Shown here: piece after piece, positions 8,677 through 17,411 of the stretch | Layout of the letters: each line of letters starts with the position of its first letter | Numbering within the stretch: position 1 is the first letter of the stretch | NCBI GenBank assembly: GCA_001795615.1 | Contig: MGKI01000011.1 | Span: 1 to 44,995 of the forward strand | DNA from: Candidatus Yanofskybacteria bacterium RIFCSPLOWO2_01_FULL_42_49 | GTDB lineage: Bacteria > Patescibacteriota > Minisyncoccia > 2-02-FULL-40-12 > GWA2-44-9 | DNA length: 44,995 nucleotides | Reading direction: 5' to 3' | Position numbers and translations under genes: made by a program | The notes under the pieces: generated by a model | Databases searched by the model: none | What the model was told of the DNA's origin: nothing | The model's input: the letters and a program-made list of their open reading frames with translations, nothing else

Positions 8677-9444
8677 ATGAACGACTTATATCTACAACTA
8701 GCAGTCGCCGCTTTGATCGGAATCGGCGCCGGATACCTAGGTTCATTTATGGTTTTAAAAAGAATGTCCCTTGTTGGCGACGCCTTATCACATGTCGCCC
8801 TACCGGGTATCGCCTTGGCATTGATTTGGAACCTTAATCCTTTTTTTGGAGCGTTTACCGCCTTGTTTTTAGCAACAGTGGGTGTTTGGATATTGGAAAG
8901 AAAAACCGAATTGCCGTCCGAAACTTTGGTGGGGATATTTTTTACTCTAAGTTTGGCTGTCGGACTTCTTCTAACTCCCGAACCGGAACTGCTGGAAGCC
9001 TTATTCGGAGATGTGTCTTCCGTAAATTCATCCGATCTGTTTATTACTGTCATTGCCGTTGCCACTATTATCATTACAACCTCTCTGATAAGCCGCGGAC
9101 TAATAATGGGGATACTCTCCAAGGATATGGCTAAGTCGATGAACATTTCAGTAAATAAAACGAACCTCATTTTTATGATCCTGATATCGTTGGTTGTTGC
9201 TCTCGGATTGAAAGTGGCAGGTACTCTGCTTATGGGCTCTCTGGTCATAATTCCAGCAGCAGCCGCTAAAAATGTAAGCACAAGTATTTCAAGATATGTT
9301 TTTATTGCGGCGTCATTCGGCGCCTTAGCATCAATAGGCGGCATGCTTGCAACCGGATTTTTACCAATCCCTCCGGGACCTTCAATCGTTCTTGCAGGAG
9401 GAATCATCTTTTTAGCAACTCTTGCCCTCACACCTAGACAGTGA
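8677..9444 (+). CDS. znuB: ABC-3 family metal transporter permease
   Basis: 255 residues with about eight hydrophobic segments, matching the ZnuB/MntC/TroC (ABC-3) membrane subunit. Typical features are the early VLKRMSLVGDALSHVALPG loop, SVNSSDL, and the late GTLLMGSLVIIPAAAA helix. It works with the preceding ATPase to import a divalent metal. There is no Shine-Dalgarno sequence; the repeat word TTAGAGATTTT directly precedes ATG. The stop codon lies inside the stem of the following terminator. Confidence 0.9.
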   Translation: MNDLYLQLAVAALIGIGAGYLGSFMVLKRMSLVGDALSHVALPGIALALIWNLNPFFGAFTALFLATVGVWILERKTELPSETLVGIFFTLSLAVGLLLTPEPELLEALFGDVSSVNSSDLFITVIAVATIIITTSLISRGLIMGILSKDMAKSMNISVNKTNLIFMILISLVVALGLKVAGTLLMGSLVIIPAAAAKNVSTSISRYVFIAASFGALASIGGMLATGFLPIPPGPSIVLAGGIIFLATLALTPRQ

Positions 9445-9496
9445 TTGCCGTTCGGCATCGCAGATATTCACTGCCTAAGTGTGAGGGCTTGTTTTT
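9424..9496 (+). terminator. Long-stem terminator overlapping the permease stop codon
   Basis: A 21-bp stem (GCCCTCACAC...CAGTGA with its complement, two mismatched or G-U positions) is followed by TTGTTTTT. The loop contains a smaller TGCCGTTCGGCA hairpin. The left arm is the last seven codons of the permease gene, stop included. Confidence 0.85.
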
Positions 9497-9549
9497 AAAA
9501 ATCATTAGGCATATTATCCGTAGATATCGGTCTGCAGCTTGAGAACTAA

Positions 9550-10173
9550 ATGGAGACAGACAGCAAAGGCCACACCCAGACAATTTTCTTCTTGGCGACT
9601 ATAATTTCTGTTGCTTGCAACTTGCTGCTGATGGTGTTCGGTATATGGATCGTCGGCAACCTTAACGATATTAAAGAGAGTCTCGGGGGTAAAAAAATAG
9701 TCGAATCAATCGTCACAAATAAAGAAGATGAGGCATTTATAAAAGAAGTCTGCGACGACCTCGGGCTGGAAAACGAGGTAACGGTAGTGGTGGGCCCTTA
9801 TTATGTGCACAGTTTTTTCAGTCCGCTTCATAACCACCAGCTAAACGGATTATTGTCTCAACACCCGATTGTGGCCGACCCAGAAGATCCCACCAGAAAA
9901 ATACTGATGAAAGAGTCAATTTACAAAGAGCTAAGCGCCATAGAAAGAAAAGCTGCAATAGCTCACCAGATATGGCACATCTACTCTTATATTAACAACA
10001 ACAATATTGCTAAGCCGGGGGTCAACGAGGAAATTAACGCCAACAGATTCACTGTCAAATATGTCACCCCTGAAGTCCTTATTAGTCTATATCGCAAGTA
10101 TGGCAACGGCGGTCCGGAAGTATGGACATTAATAAGCGAGCTTGAAAAATATAAACTGACCACAAACTACTAG
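9550..10173 (+). CDS. Membrane-anchored metalloprotease-like protein with HQxxH
   Basis: 207 residues. A membrane helix (about 12-38) is followed by a cytoplasmic or surface domain. Near residue 140, ERKAAIAHQIWHIYSY is laid out like the HExxH helix of M48- or ImmA-like zinc peptidases, and VNEEINANRF about 20 residues later resembles the third zinc-ligand helix (E..A.RF). The catalytic Glu is Gln (codon CAG), so zinc could still bind but normal catalysis should fail. The family call is inference from motif spacing. It has its own terminator and lies between the metal permease and efp. Confidence 0.55.
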   Translation: METDSKGHTQTIFFLATIISVACNLLLMVFGIWIVGNLNDIKESLGGKKIVESIVTNKEDEAFIKEVCDDLGLENEVTVVVGPYYVHSFFSPLHNHQLNGLLSQHPIVADPEDPTRKILMKESIYKELSAIERKAAIAHQIWHIYSYINNNNIAKPGVNEEINANRFTVKYVTPEVLISLYRKYGNGGPEVWTLISELEKYKLTTNY

Positions 10174-10176
10174 AAC

Positions 10177-10198
10177 AAGACCCTCGCCGGTCTTTTTT
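10177..10198 (+). terminator. Intrinsic terminator
   Basis: AAGACC, a six-base loop, GGTCTT and then four more T, starting four bases after the stop codon of the HQxxH protein gene. Confidence 0.85.
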
Positions 10199-10199
10199 C

Positions 10200-10227
10200 T
10201 TGCAAACATTATATTTTTTGATAAAAT
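10200..10227 (+). promoter_or_regulatory. Probable efp promoter
   Basis: TTGCAA (10200-10205) and TAAAAT (10222-10227) with a 16-base spacer, just after the upstream terminator. It gives a leader of about 80 bases. Confidence 0.5.
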
Positions 10228-10237
10228 AATACATTAT

Positions 10238-10283
10238 GCCAAGTAGTAGATTTTTCAGCTACGACTTGGCTACGCCAAGTCGT
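10238..10283 (+). promoter_or_regulatory. efp leader with two competing hairpins
   Basis: ACGACTTGGC and GCCAAGTCGT (10261-10283) form a perfect 10-bp stem with loop TAC. The first arm can also pair with GCCAAGTAGTAG at 10238-10249 (11 of 12 positions), so the two hairpins exclude each other. No T-run follows, so any regulation would act on translation or stability, or this is simply a palindromic repeat. Confidence 0.45.
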
Positions 10284-10315
10284 GTATTAAATAACTGGAA
10301 AATTCACTACCTGGT

Positions 10316-10891
10316 ATGTCCCTAGGAGTAAATGAACTAAAACCAAAAACATTTTTCATATACGAGGGCCAGCCCTATGTTGTTTTAGAAACCCATCATT
10401 TGAAAATGCAGCAGCGTCGGCCAACGGTTCAGACCAAGATGAGAAATCTTATTAGTGGCAAGATTTTCGAAAGAAATTTTGCACAATCAGATGTGTTTGA
10501 GGAGGCCGATATTGAACGTCAAAAAGTTAAGTTTTTATATAACCACAGAGAGCAGTATTGGTTTTCATATGACGACGACCCGTCAAAACGATTTCAGCTT
10601 ATTCAAGATCTGATCGGCGACACCACGAGATTCCTGAAATCTAACACCATTCTTGACGCTATAGAATATAACGGAGAAATTATCAATATAGAATTACCCG
10701 TTAAAATGGAATTTAAAGTTCTTGAAGCTCCTCCGGCAATCCGCGGCGACACCGCCCAAGGTGGAGTCAAGCAGGTGAAGATAGAAACCGGCGCTTCCAT
10801 AAATGTACCCCTGTTCATCAACCAGGATGATATAATCAGAATTAATACTGAAACGGGAGAATACACGGAGAGGGTAGAGAAGGGCAAATAA
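10316..10891 (+). CDS. efp: Elongation factor P
   Basis: 191 residues with the three beta-barrel domains of EF-P, which rescues ribosomes stalled on proline runs. The KOW-like N domain, the OB domain and the conserved C-terminal part (GDTAQGG, TGASINVPLFI, INTETGEYTERV) are complete. The loop that reaches the peptidyl-transferase centre reads HLKMQQRRP where E. coli has VKPGKGQAF, so the modified Lys34 position is Gln33 or Arg34 here. No known EF-P modification enzyme is nearby. No Shine-Dalgarno sequence precedes ATG. Confidence 0.95.
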   Translation: MSLGVNELKPKTFFIYEGQPYVVLETHHLKMQQRRPTVQTKMRNLISGKIFERNFAQSDVFEEADIERQKVKFLYNHREQYWFSYDDDPSKRFQLIQDLIGDTTRFLKSNTILDAIEYNGEIINIELPVKMEFKVLEAPPAIRGDTAQGGVKQVKIETGASINVPLFINQDDIIRINTETGEYTERVEKGK

Positions 10892-10917
10892 AAAGGCGGC
10901 TTGGGAGCCGCTTTTGC
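10891..10917. terminator. Bidirectional terminator between efp and dehydrogenase
   Basis: AAAAGGCGGCT, loop TGGG, AGCCGCTTTT. A-run on one side and T-run on the other serve both converging genes. Confidence 0.8.
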
Positions 10918-10919
10918 GT

Positions 10920-12104
10920 TTATGCGTCATAACGGACTTCTTCCGTAATGACGAACCCTCTTTTTCGGGCTTCGGCGACAACTGCCGACCCCGGCACCAT
11001 CTCCACCGGCACCGCCCCTGAAGGAAGCACACCGGCAACAGCCATCTGTCCAACGATAGAGGCGTGCCATCCGGTTAACCTCTGCATCGCAGTGAATCCG
11101 GTCACCGGATCGAAACGATCAATAAGCTCAATGACTACATAAGCAGACCTGCCGTCTTTCTCGCCGGCACACCGCACTCTCATAATACAAATGTCTTCTT
11201 CGTCTCTAGGAAGCATTTCCACAAGCATCTGCTTTAATGTATCATACGGTCTTTTGGCGGTTCCCCATGAACCGACAATCTTGTCCCGGTCAAGAAAACC
11301 AAGATCGCTGAGAACTTTGAAATATTTGTAATGACCGGGATAACGCAAAGTTCTGTTTTCCAATCTCTGCAACTTACCTTTAAGCGTCCACGGAGAGGCT
11401 GAAAGCCCGCCTGAAGTTACAAACGCTTCAAGTATTCCGATTTGCGGTCCAAAATTAATAAGTTCCAAACCAGATAGTGCCGGCACTTCGACTATTTCTC
11501 CATTTCTGATAAATGACGCGTTCCCGGAATATTCATTGAGAAGTCCGTCTATGTGAAAAGTAGACATATAGTTTAGCGGCGGCTTAGGATTCTGCGGAAG
11601 ACCTCCATCCCAAATAAGCACTTCCTTTGGCACATCGAGCAGAGACATCGCGTAGAGAGCAAGCGATATGTTCATTCCCGGGCCCATACCGCAGTCAGGC
11701 ACAATGGTTACGCCAGACTTAGCAGACATGGGATAAGATGCTAACTGCTGCCTGGTCGTCCATGTGTGCCCGCCTAAATCAACCATGTTAACACCCAATC
11801 GCACCGCAAGGCACATGAGGTCTAAATTAAACTGAAATGGCACAGCGCTTACAAAAAGTTTTGTTCCGATAAGCAACTGGCCCAAAGGACCGATAAATCC
11901 CTCATTTGTCTCGCTAATAATAACTTTTTCGCTTCGAGCGACCTCCCTTCCCAAAAGTTTATTAATGTGTCTGGCTGCCATCTTAGCCTTGGATTTGTTT
12001 AGGTCGATCATTATTATTTCTTCAGCATTGCCAAATTTAGCTAAATCATACGCCGCCGCAACCCCCTGCCGACCGGAACCGATAACTGCGTAGCAAAAAC
12101 TCAT
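10920..12104 (-). CDS. Saccharopine dehydrogenase-family oxidoreductase (lysine dehydrogenase-like)
   Basis: 394 residues. The N-terminal NAD(P)-binding Rossmann fold has GSGRQG at residues 8-13 and the acidic strand end IIMIDLN. The catalytic/C-terminal domain carries VDLGGHTW, VPDCGMGPGMN and RYPGHY, typical of the lysine 6-dehydrogenase/saccharopine reductase group. The substrate is not shown by the sequence. It has its own promoter and terminator and no pathway partners nearby, which is unusual for an organism with few amino-acid enzymes; it may be an acquired gene. Confidence 0.8.
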   Translation of the reverse strand: MSFCYAVIGSGRQGVAAAYDLAKFGNAEEIIMIDLNKSKAKMAARHINKLLGREVARSEKVIISETNEGFIGPLGQLLIGTKLFVSAVPFQFNLDLMCLAVRLGVNMVDLGGHTWTTRQQLASYPMSAKSGVTIVPDCGMGPGMNISLALYAMSLLDVPKEVLIWDGGLPQNPKPPLNYMSTFHIDGLLNEYSGNASFIRNGEIVEVPALSGLELINFGPQIGILEAFVTSGGLSASPWTLKGKLQRLENRTLRYPGHYKYFKVLSDLGFLDRDKIVGSWGTAKRPYDTLKQMLVEMLPRDEEDICIMRVRCAGEKDGRSAYVVIELIDRFDPVTGFTAMQRLTGWHASIVGQMAVAGVLPSGAVPVEMVPGSAVVAEARKRGFVITEEVRYDA

Positions 12105-12139
12105 TGAAGCCGTCTCTTTTAAGGAACAAATCCGAGTAG

Positions 12140-12167
12140 AGTATAACTTAAACTTCCCTTATGTCAA
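12140..12167 (-). promoter_or_regulatory. Promoter of the dehydrogenase gene
   Basis: TTGACA (12167-12162) and TATACT (12145-12140) with 16 bases between, giving a leader of about 30 bases before ATG 12104. Confidence 0.7.
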
Positions 12168-12230
12168 AAAGGTCAAACTTGCTACCACTCTTAATTAAAA
12201 AGCAAAGAGTCGTGTCTTGCATGGAGATTT

Positions 12231-12779
12231 CTATCTTTCTTTTTTCCCTTTTTTAAGAAATACTAAAATTATAACCGGTATAATTATCCAATAAAACAAC
12301 GCTTCTTTAGAGGAAAAATACGTGGAAAGATATTCCGGCATTCTCTCTATTATATTATCGGGGATAATATTTGTTATTACCGCAACGAGGAGTCCTATCT
12401 GCGATAAACTTATCACACCAACGGATATTATGGAGGATTCCTTCAGGGTAAACCGGCCTTTGGCAAATGAGTTGTTTAAAATAGCAAACACAACAAGATA
12501 AACCAGCAAAAATAAAGTCAGTCTGGCAGTATAATAAGTATCTTCGTTAAAAGGAAGCAAAGTGTATAACTTCTCCAGATAAGGAAAGGTTGCATCAAAG
12601 GCAAGAGCCACATAAATGCTAAGGAGCGAGACAAGCGCCTTGGTTCGTCCCAAACTAAGTCCATAAAGCATCAGAAACACCAAAACCAGTCCGACGAAAA
12701 GGGTCGTTGGACTAAAATTAAGATTCTGAACTAATTTAGAGAAATCTAGTCCCCAGATAACGGATAAAAAATCATTCAT
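12231..12779 (-). CDS. CvpA-like multi-pass membrane protein
   Basis: 182 residues with about four to five membrane helices (near 25-45, 48-66, 87-106, 118-138, 158-176) and a basic tail (KKGKKER). The pattern LGRTKALVSLLSIYVALAF resembles the start of CvpA-type proteins, but the match is weak and I assign no function. It appears leaderless: TATAAT at 12791-12786 lies six bases before ATG. Confidence 0.7.
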   Translation of the reverse strand: MNDFLSVIWGLDFSKLVQNLNFSPTTLFVGLVLVFLMLYGLSLGRTKALVSLLSIYVALAFDATFPYLEKLYTLLPFNEDTYYTARLTLFLLVYLVVFAILNNSFAKGRFTLKESSIISVGVISLSQIGLLVAVITNIIPDNIIERMPEYLSTYFSSKEALFYWIIIPVIILVFLKKGKKER

Positions 12780-12785
12780 AAACTA

Positions 12786-12791
12786 ATTATA
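12786..12791 (-). promoter_or_regulatory. -10 box giving a leaderless transcript
   Basis: TATAAT six bases before ATG 12779, with only a weak TTGTAG 18 bases upstream. Transcription would start at the A of the start codon. Confidence 0.55.
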
Positions 12792-12813
12792 CATCATAAT
12801 TCCCTCTTGCTAC

Positions 12814-12840
12814 AAAACAAAAAGGCCCCGTAACCGGGGC
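12814..12840 (-). terminator. Intrinsic terminator of small hypothetical gene
   Basis: GCCCCG, loop of four, CGGGGC, followed on the minus strand by CTTTTTGTTTT. Confidence 0.85.
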
Positions 12841-12850
12841 GCTGGAATTG

Positions 12851-13048
12851 CTAGAAATTGAGATTACCGATAATTGTTGAGTAATAAGCTCTGGTTCGAA
12901 ACTCATCTAACGAGATGGGCTTATCCATAGAAGGAGCCGTACTCGTTCTCCAACCGTCAGGACTTACTATTGTTAAGCCCAATTCTGCACACCATTCCTT
13001 CGGAGTCTTTTTCACCTCCTGAGACGCGCTGACTACCTTTTCAATCAT
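12851..13048 (-). CDS. Small hypothetical protein
   Basis: 65 residues from ATG 13048 (MIEKVVSASQEV). Longer starts at 13102 and 13111 are possible in frame but lie within the promoter (-35 13119-13114, -10 13096-13091), so they would be untranscribed. A purine-rich stretch (GGGAGAAAGAAAAGAA) precedes the chosen ATG. The protein is soluble, with one Trp-Cys (KEWCAELGL) motif, and matches no family I recognise. It is a single-gene unit with its own promoter and terminator, directly after dnaJ. Confidence 0.55.
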   Translation of the reverse strand: MIEKVVSASQEVKKTPKEWCAELGLTIVSPDGWRTSTAPSMDKPISLDEFRTRAYYSTIIGNLNF

Positions 13049-13090
13049 TTCTTTTCTTTCTCCCTTTTTTCCGATTTTCAAGGCAATATT

Positions 13091-13119
13091 ACTATATAGC
13101 ATTCCTGCCACAAAGTCAA
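13091..13119 (-). promoter_or_regulatory. Promoter of the small hypothetical gene
   Basis: TTGACT and TATAGT with a 17-base spacer on the minus strand, beginning 15 bases after the dnaJ stop. Confidence 0.7.
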
Positions 13120-13133
13120 CACACTAGACAAAA

Positions 13134-13943
13134 CTATCTAAGTTTTAAATGCACCACCAAATCCCCTGCTTTTCCTAAGCCCGTCGAATGGGCTTGTCCG
13201 TTTTTGGAAACATTTCCACCTTTGGGGATAGCAATATTGTAGTCGCCGTTGATGTTTTCAGGAATGAGAATGTCTAATTTTCTTTTGGCCTTAACTCTTC
13301 CATCGCCGGAACATTTGTGGCATTTCTTTTCGGGGAACTTACCCTTACCTCCGCACTTATGACAAATACCGACTCTTGTGAAATATCCAAACGCACTTCG
13401 CGATGTTTGTCTGACTTGCCCTGCGCCTTTGCACGTCTCGCAAGTTACCATACCATATCCCCTCTCTATGCCGTTTCCTCCGCACTCCTTGCACAAATCC
13501 ATCGCCTGAAATTCTATTGTTTTCTGCGTACCTAAGTCATTTTTCTTTATATTAACTTCCAAATATAAATTCTCACCTCTTTGATTTTCCTCTCTCTCGT
13601 ACGATCTTTGAGACCCGCCGCCGAACATCCCCGAAAACATGTCAAAAATATCTTCCATCCCCGCTTGTCCGCCCATACCACCAAAGATATCCGAGTAATT
13701 GAAATCCTGGCCGTTCTGATATCCGCCTTCATTATAAGCAAATCCAAAATTGTCGTAGCTCGACTTTTTCTTCGGATCAGAAAGCACCTGATAGGCCTCG
13801 TTGACTTCCTTGAACTTAACCTCATCTCCGCCTTTTTTATCAGGATGATGCTGGTGAGCAAGCTTGCGATAGGCCTTCTTGATATCTTCCTGTGAAGCGG
13901 TACGAGGGACGCCTAGGGTTGTATAGTAATCTTTATTAGCCAT
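13134..13943 (-). CDS. dnaJ: DnaJ co-chaperone, C-terminally short
   Basis: Activates the DnaK ATPase and delivers substrates. The J domain has HPD at residues 33-35. A Gly/Phe region follows (about 65-115), then a complete zinc-binding domain with four CxxCxGxG-type repeats (Cys 151/154, 168/171, 194/197, 208/211). At 269 residues it is about 100 short of E. coli DnaJ. It stops at [10 protein letters not shown], the end of the first C-terminal beta domain, so the second beta domain and the dimerisation helix are absent. The bases after the stop do not restore them in any frame. It is the last gene of the heat-shock operon, two bases after the membrane-protein stop. Confidence 0.95.
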   Translation of the reverse strand: MANKDYYTTLGVPRTASQEDIKKAYRKLAHQHHPDKKGGDEVKFKEVNEAYQVLSDPKKKSSYDNFGFAYNEGGYQNGQDFNYSDIFGGMGGQAGMEDIFDMFSGMFGGGSQRSYEREENQRGENLYLEVNIKKNDLGTQKTIEFQAMDLCKECGGNGIERGYGMVTCETCKGAGQVRQTSRSAFGYFTRVGICHKCGGKGKFPEKKCHKCSGDGRVKAKRKLDILIPENINGDYNIAIPKGGNVSKNGQAHSTGLGKAGDLVVHLKLR

Positions 13944-13945
13944 TT

Positions 13946-14746
13946 TTATATAATAAGGATTTCCGCTTTAATATCTTTTTCTTCAATTTTTATAAAGCCT
14001 GTCTTTTTTAATATCCAAAAAACCAACATTCCCACTAAAACTGACAACCATACAAAAATCCAACTTAAACCCCACAATATCAGAAACAAACCGAAGGCCA
14101 ACAACGGCGGAGCATACTGGAAGTAGGGTTTTAATATATCGTTAAATTGTTGAATTGTTTCTTTGGTGACCCGACTGATAATGCCTTCCCTCTCCGGACC
14201 GGCTGGAATCTGGCCGCCAACCACACTCTCAACTATCGTCCTCATAAACTGCTCGCTGGCAGACGGCAATTGCCGGGCATCGGCAATTCCTTTCGCCACG
14301 GGACTTTGGTACGCCGCAAAAGAAGTCAGAACAAAGAACGCCATTATCACTGCCGGCGCCGCACGGCGCACTATCGTTCTTGGGTTTATCTTCGTCCGCT
14401 GGTCAATTTCTTCAATTCCGTAATGCTGGGCCAGAAGAAACAACAAAATCACCGTCCCAGCACCAACCCAGTTAACATAAGTCCATCCGAAAACCAACAA
14501 ATAAACGAGCCCGACAACTCCTGATGTTATCAGTACTAATCTTTTCTGTTGGAATATCGTTAAGCTCAATGAAATGACGCTCACCAAAACGACAAAATTA
14601 ACCACCGCAATCGCTTCAAAATCAAACGCAAATGATTCCGGCGTTATCACATTAAGCACATAATCTACATACCTAAAAAACTGCCACGCAAGAAACAGAG
14701 TTAATAGTTGCAACAACACTAGTTTTTGCCAAAACTTTATAGTCAA
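13946..14746 (-). CDS. Multi-pass membrane protein inside the heat-shock operon
   Basis: 266 residues with about seven hydrophobic helices in two blocks (about 8-110 and 128-250). Between them lies an extracytoplasmic or cytoplasmic loop (about 150-205) with a helical region. I recognise no family. It starts 16 bases after dnaK and ends two bases before dnaJ, so it must be co-expressed with the chaperones. A membrane stress sensor or a chaperone client are guesses only. Confidence 0.75.
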   Translation of the reverse strand: MTIKFWQKLVLLQLLTLFLAWQFFRYVDYVLNVITPESFAFDFEAIAVVNFVVLVSVISLSLTIFQQKRLVLITSGVVGLVYLLVFGWTYVNWVGAGTVILLFLLAQHYGIEEIDQRTKINPRTIVRRAAPAVIMAFFVLTSFAAYQSPVAKGIADARQLPSASEQFMRTIVESVVGGQIPAGPEREGIISRVTKETIQQFNDILKPYFQYAPPLLAFGLFLILWGLSWIFVWLSVLVGMLVFWILKKTGFIKIEEKDIKAEILII

Positions 14747-14777
14747 ATTTAGGATTTAGGATTTAGGATTTAGGATT
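14747..14777. repeat. Tandem 7-mer repeat at the dnaK 3' end
   Basis: About four and a half copies of ATTTAGG in a row. The repeat runs into the last dnaK codons and supplies its stop codon, so a repeat word has replaced the original end of the gene. Confidence 0.8.
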
Positions 14778-16670
14778 TTTTTCATGAGGGTCCTCTTTTG
14801 GAATTTCTTGCTCTGGATTTGGAGGAGTCGGTTGAGGTTCGGCACCAGATTTATACAATTCCGCTCCAACTCTTTGCGCCACTTTAGACAACTCTTCCGT
14901 CGCCTTTTTAATTTCTTCCAAATTATCTCCTTTTAATTCGGCCTTCAACTTTTCAATTTTATCATTTATTTCTTTTTTGTCCTCTTCTTTTATTTTACCT
15001 GCCCCGGCCGTAGCGTCGGGGGCACCATTCTCTTTGATCATCTTCTCGGTTGTGTATATCAGTGTTTCGGCGAGATTTTTGACTTCCACCGCTTCTTTCT
15101 TTTTCGCATCTTCCGCCGCAAATTTCTCCGCGTCAGCGGTCATTCTTTTTTTCTCTTCGTCGGTAAGACCGGAAGAACCCTCAATTCTGACGGACTGTTC
15201 TTTGTTGGTGGCCTTGTCTTTTGCTTTCACATTCAAGATACCGTTAGCGTCAATATCAAAGGACACCTCAACTTGTGGCACGCCCCGAGGAGCCGGAGGA
15301 ATACCGTCTAAGATAAATTTGCCCAGCGTTTTATTGTCATGCGCCATTGCTCTCTCCCCCTGAAGGACATGTATTTCAACCGACGGCTGATTATCGGCGG
15401 CGGTAGAGAAAATCTGTGTTTTAGCGGTGGGAACTGTGGTATTCTTCTCTATCATTTTCGTGAACACTCCTCCCAGTGTCTCAATGCCAAGTGACAACGG
15501 CGTAACATCAAGCAAGAGCACATCTCTTATTTCTCCTTGCATGATACCGCCTTGGACTGCCGCGCCTAAAGCCACCACTTCATCGGGGTTGATGTCTTTG
15601 TGAGGATCCTTGCCAAACAGTTTTTTAACCCCTTCAACTATCATGGGCATCCTGGTCTGGCCGCCAACCATCACTACTTCGTTTATATCGGACATTTTAA
15701 ACCCAGACTCTTCAACAGTTTTTTTGGTTAATTCCAATGATCTTTCAATTAAATCGCCGACCAACTCTTCAAGTTTTGCTCTTGAGAAACTTACATTAAA
15801 GTGTTTGGCTCCTGAAGCATCGGCGGTCAAGAACGGTACATTCACTTCCGTTTGCATGGTACTGGATAACTCGTGTTTTGCTTTTTCGGCCGCATCTTTC
15901 ATTCGCTGCAAGGCAAGCTGATCTTTAGAAACATCCACCCCGTGCTCTTTTTTAAATTCTTCAACGAAATATTTAATTATCTTCTGGTCAATATCATCTC
16001 CGCCCAAATGCGTGTCGCCTCCGGTTGATTTGACCTCAATAGTGTCATCACCTATTTCCAGAACTGAAATGTCAAAAGTACCGCCGCCAAAATCATAGAC
16101 AACTATTTTTTCGTCTTTCTTTTTGTCCAAACCGTAGGCCAGTGCGGCCGCAGTCGGTTCATTGATAACCCTTTTTACATTAAGGCCCGCTATTTCTCCG
16201 GCATCTTTTGTCGCTTTTCTTTGAGCATCGTCAAAATATGCCGGAACCGTAATTATCGCTTCGGTTATTTTTTCTCCCAAGCGGTCCTCGGCGTCATTCT
16301 TTAATTTCTGAAGCACCATGGCCGATATTTCCGCCGGTTTATATGATTTATCTCCCATTTTTACTTCAACATCGCCATGCGCACCCTCTTTTACTTCATA
16401 AGGCAAAAGGTTTTTATCGTGCTGAACTTCGGCATCAGAAAACCTGCGCCCAATAAGCCGTTTTACAGAAAAAATAGTATCTTTCGGATTAGTTACCGCC
16501 TGCCGTTTGGCCGTAATTCCTACATACCGTTCGCCGTTTTTACCTATAGCAGTGATAGAGGGAGTAGTCCTCATTCCCTCTTTATTCTCCAATATCCTCG
16601 GCTGGCCGACCTCGACTATCGCCATGGCCGAATTGGTTGTACCTAAGTCGATTCCTAAAATTTTTGACAT
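14763..16670 (-). CDS. dnaK: Molecular chaperone DnaK (Hsp70)
   Basis: 635 residues. The ATPase domain begins GIDLGTTNS, with the second phosphate motif [12 protein letters not shown] and adenosine motif [11 protein letters not shown]. The interdomain linker is [16 protein letters not shown], and a beta-sandwich substrate domain and helical lid follow. The C-terminus is a short Pro/Glu/Lys-rich tail ([16 protein letters not shown]) without the usual acidic EEV-type ending, and its last codons are made of repeat DNA. It is the third gene of the hrcA-grpE-dnaK operon. Its upstream gap (16680-16836) is filled with inverted AT-rich words rather than a recognisable promoter. Confidence 0.98.
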   Translation of the reverse strand: MSKILGIDLGTTNSAMAIVEVGQPRILENKEGMRTTPSITAIGKNGERYVGITAKRQAVTNPKDTIFSVKRLIGRRFSDAEVQHDKNLLPYEVKEGAHGDVEVKMGDKSYKPAEISAMVLQKLKNDAEDRLGEKITEAIITVPAYFDDAQRKATKDAGEIAGLNVKRVINEPTAAALAYGLDKKKDEKIVVYDFGGGTFDISVLEIGDDTIEVKSTGGDTHLGGDDIDQKIIKYFVEEFKKEHGVDVSKDQLALQRMKDAAEKAKHELSSTMQTEVNVPFLTADASGAKHFNVSFSRAKLEELVGDLIERSLELTKKTVEESGFKMSDINEVVMVGGQTRMPMIVEGVKKLFGKDPHKDINPDEVVALGAAVQGGIMQGEIRDVLLLDVTPLSLGIETLGGVFTKMIEKNTTVPTAKTQIFSTAADNQPSVEIHVLQGERAMAHDNKTLGKFILDGIPPAPRGVPQVEVSFDIDANGILNVKAKDKATNKEQSVRIEGSSGLTDEEKKRMTADAEKFAAEDAKKKEAVEVKNLAETLIYTTEKMIKENGAPDATAGAGKIKEEDKKEINDKIEKLKAELKGDNLEEIKKATEELSKVAQRVGAELYKSGAEPQPTPPNPEQEIPKEDPHEKNPKS

Positions 16671-16679
16671 ATCAAAAAT

Positions 16680-16836
16680 TTAAATTCCAAGCTCCAAGCA
16701 CCAAATCACAAACAATAACCAAATCACAATTTTTCAAACTGTTCGCTTTCAGCGAACATGCCCGAAGGGCTGTTTGGAAATTTAAATATTGGAATCTATT
16801 TGGAATTTGGGATTTGTTATTTGGAATTTGTTAAAA
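16680..16836. repeat. Inverted-word repeat between grpE and dnaK
   Basis: CAAATCACAAACAATAACC and related words on the left face GGGATTTGTTATTTGG on the right. The centre has TTCGCTTTCAGCGAA and GCCCGAAGGGC small palindromes. It is a member of the dispersed family, with a different vocabulary from the def-fmt copy. Confidence 0.7.
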
Positions 16837-17277
16837 TTACTTTGTGATTTTAACTCTAGCTGGTCTTACAACTTGACCGTGCATTTTATAACCGGCTCGA
16901 ATTTCCTCTAGCTTATCGCCTTCTGCCCCCTCCACCGCTTCATGCAATAGCGGGTCAAAAGCAGTATCCACGCTTATTCTCTCTACGTCATGCTTCTTCA
17001 ACAAATCCTGAAATTTTTTTAACACTTGATCTAATCCTTCGTTATTCAACTCTTTCGCTGCCCTTTCTAAGTCATCCAATATTTCTACTATCTCCAAAAT
17101 AACCGCCTCGTTCGCAAATTTCACAAATTCCTCCAGCCGTTTCAGTTCATCTTTTTTATAATTTAGGAAATCGGCCCGTTCTCTTTTCCAGTTGTTCAAA
17201 TACTCTTCTTTTTCTTGCTCACATTTTGTCAATTTATCTACCTCTGTATTATTATTTTCGTTTTTTGGTTCATCCAT
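16837..17277 (-). CDS. grpE: Nucleotide exchange factor GrpE
   Basis: 146 residues. A charged disordered N-terminus leads into a long coiled coil (about 20-75, with NWKRERADFLNYKKDE typical of GrpE), then the C-terminal beta domain ending GYKMHGQVVRPARVKITK. It releases ADP from DnaK. The stop codon lies in a small hairpin (GTTAAAAT with ATTTTAAC). It sits in the heat-shock operon between hrcA and dnaK, separated from both by repeat DNA. Confidence 0.94.
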   Translation of the reverse strand: MDEPKNENNNTEVDKLTKCEQEKEEYLNNWKRERADFLNYKKDELKRLEEFVKFANEAVILEIVEILDDLERAAKELNNEGLDQVLKKFQDLLKKHDVERISVDTAFDPLLHEAVEGAEGDKLEEIRAGYKMHGQVVRPARVKITK

Positions 17278-17280
17278 ATT

Positions 17281-17411
17281 TTTTAAACCCTAGACTCTAA
17301 TTTCTAAACTCTAAACAATATCTAAATCCAAATATTTAAATCTCCAACTGTTTCGAATTTTAAATTTAAGATTTTGAGCTTGTTTAGGATTTAGGGTTTA
17401 GAATTTAGGAT
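17281..17411. repeat. Inverted-word repeat between hrcA and grpE
   Basis: CTAATTTCTAAACTCTAAACAA on the left is mirrored by TTGTTTAGGATTTAGGGTTTAG on the right, with AAATATTTAAATCT and TTTAAATTTAAGATTTT inside. Same family as the copies at 1552, 8472 and 40668. Confidence 0.75.
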
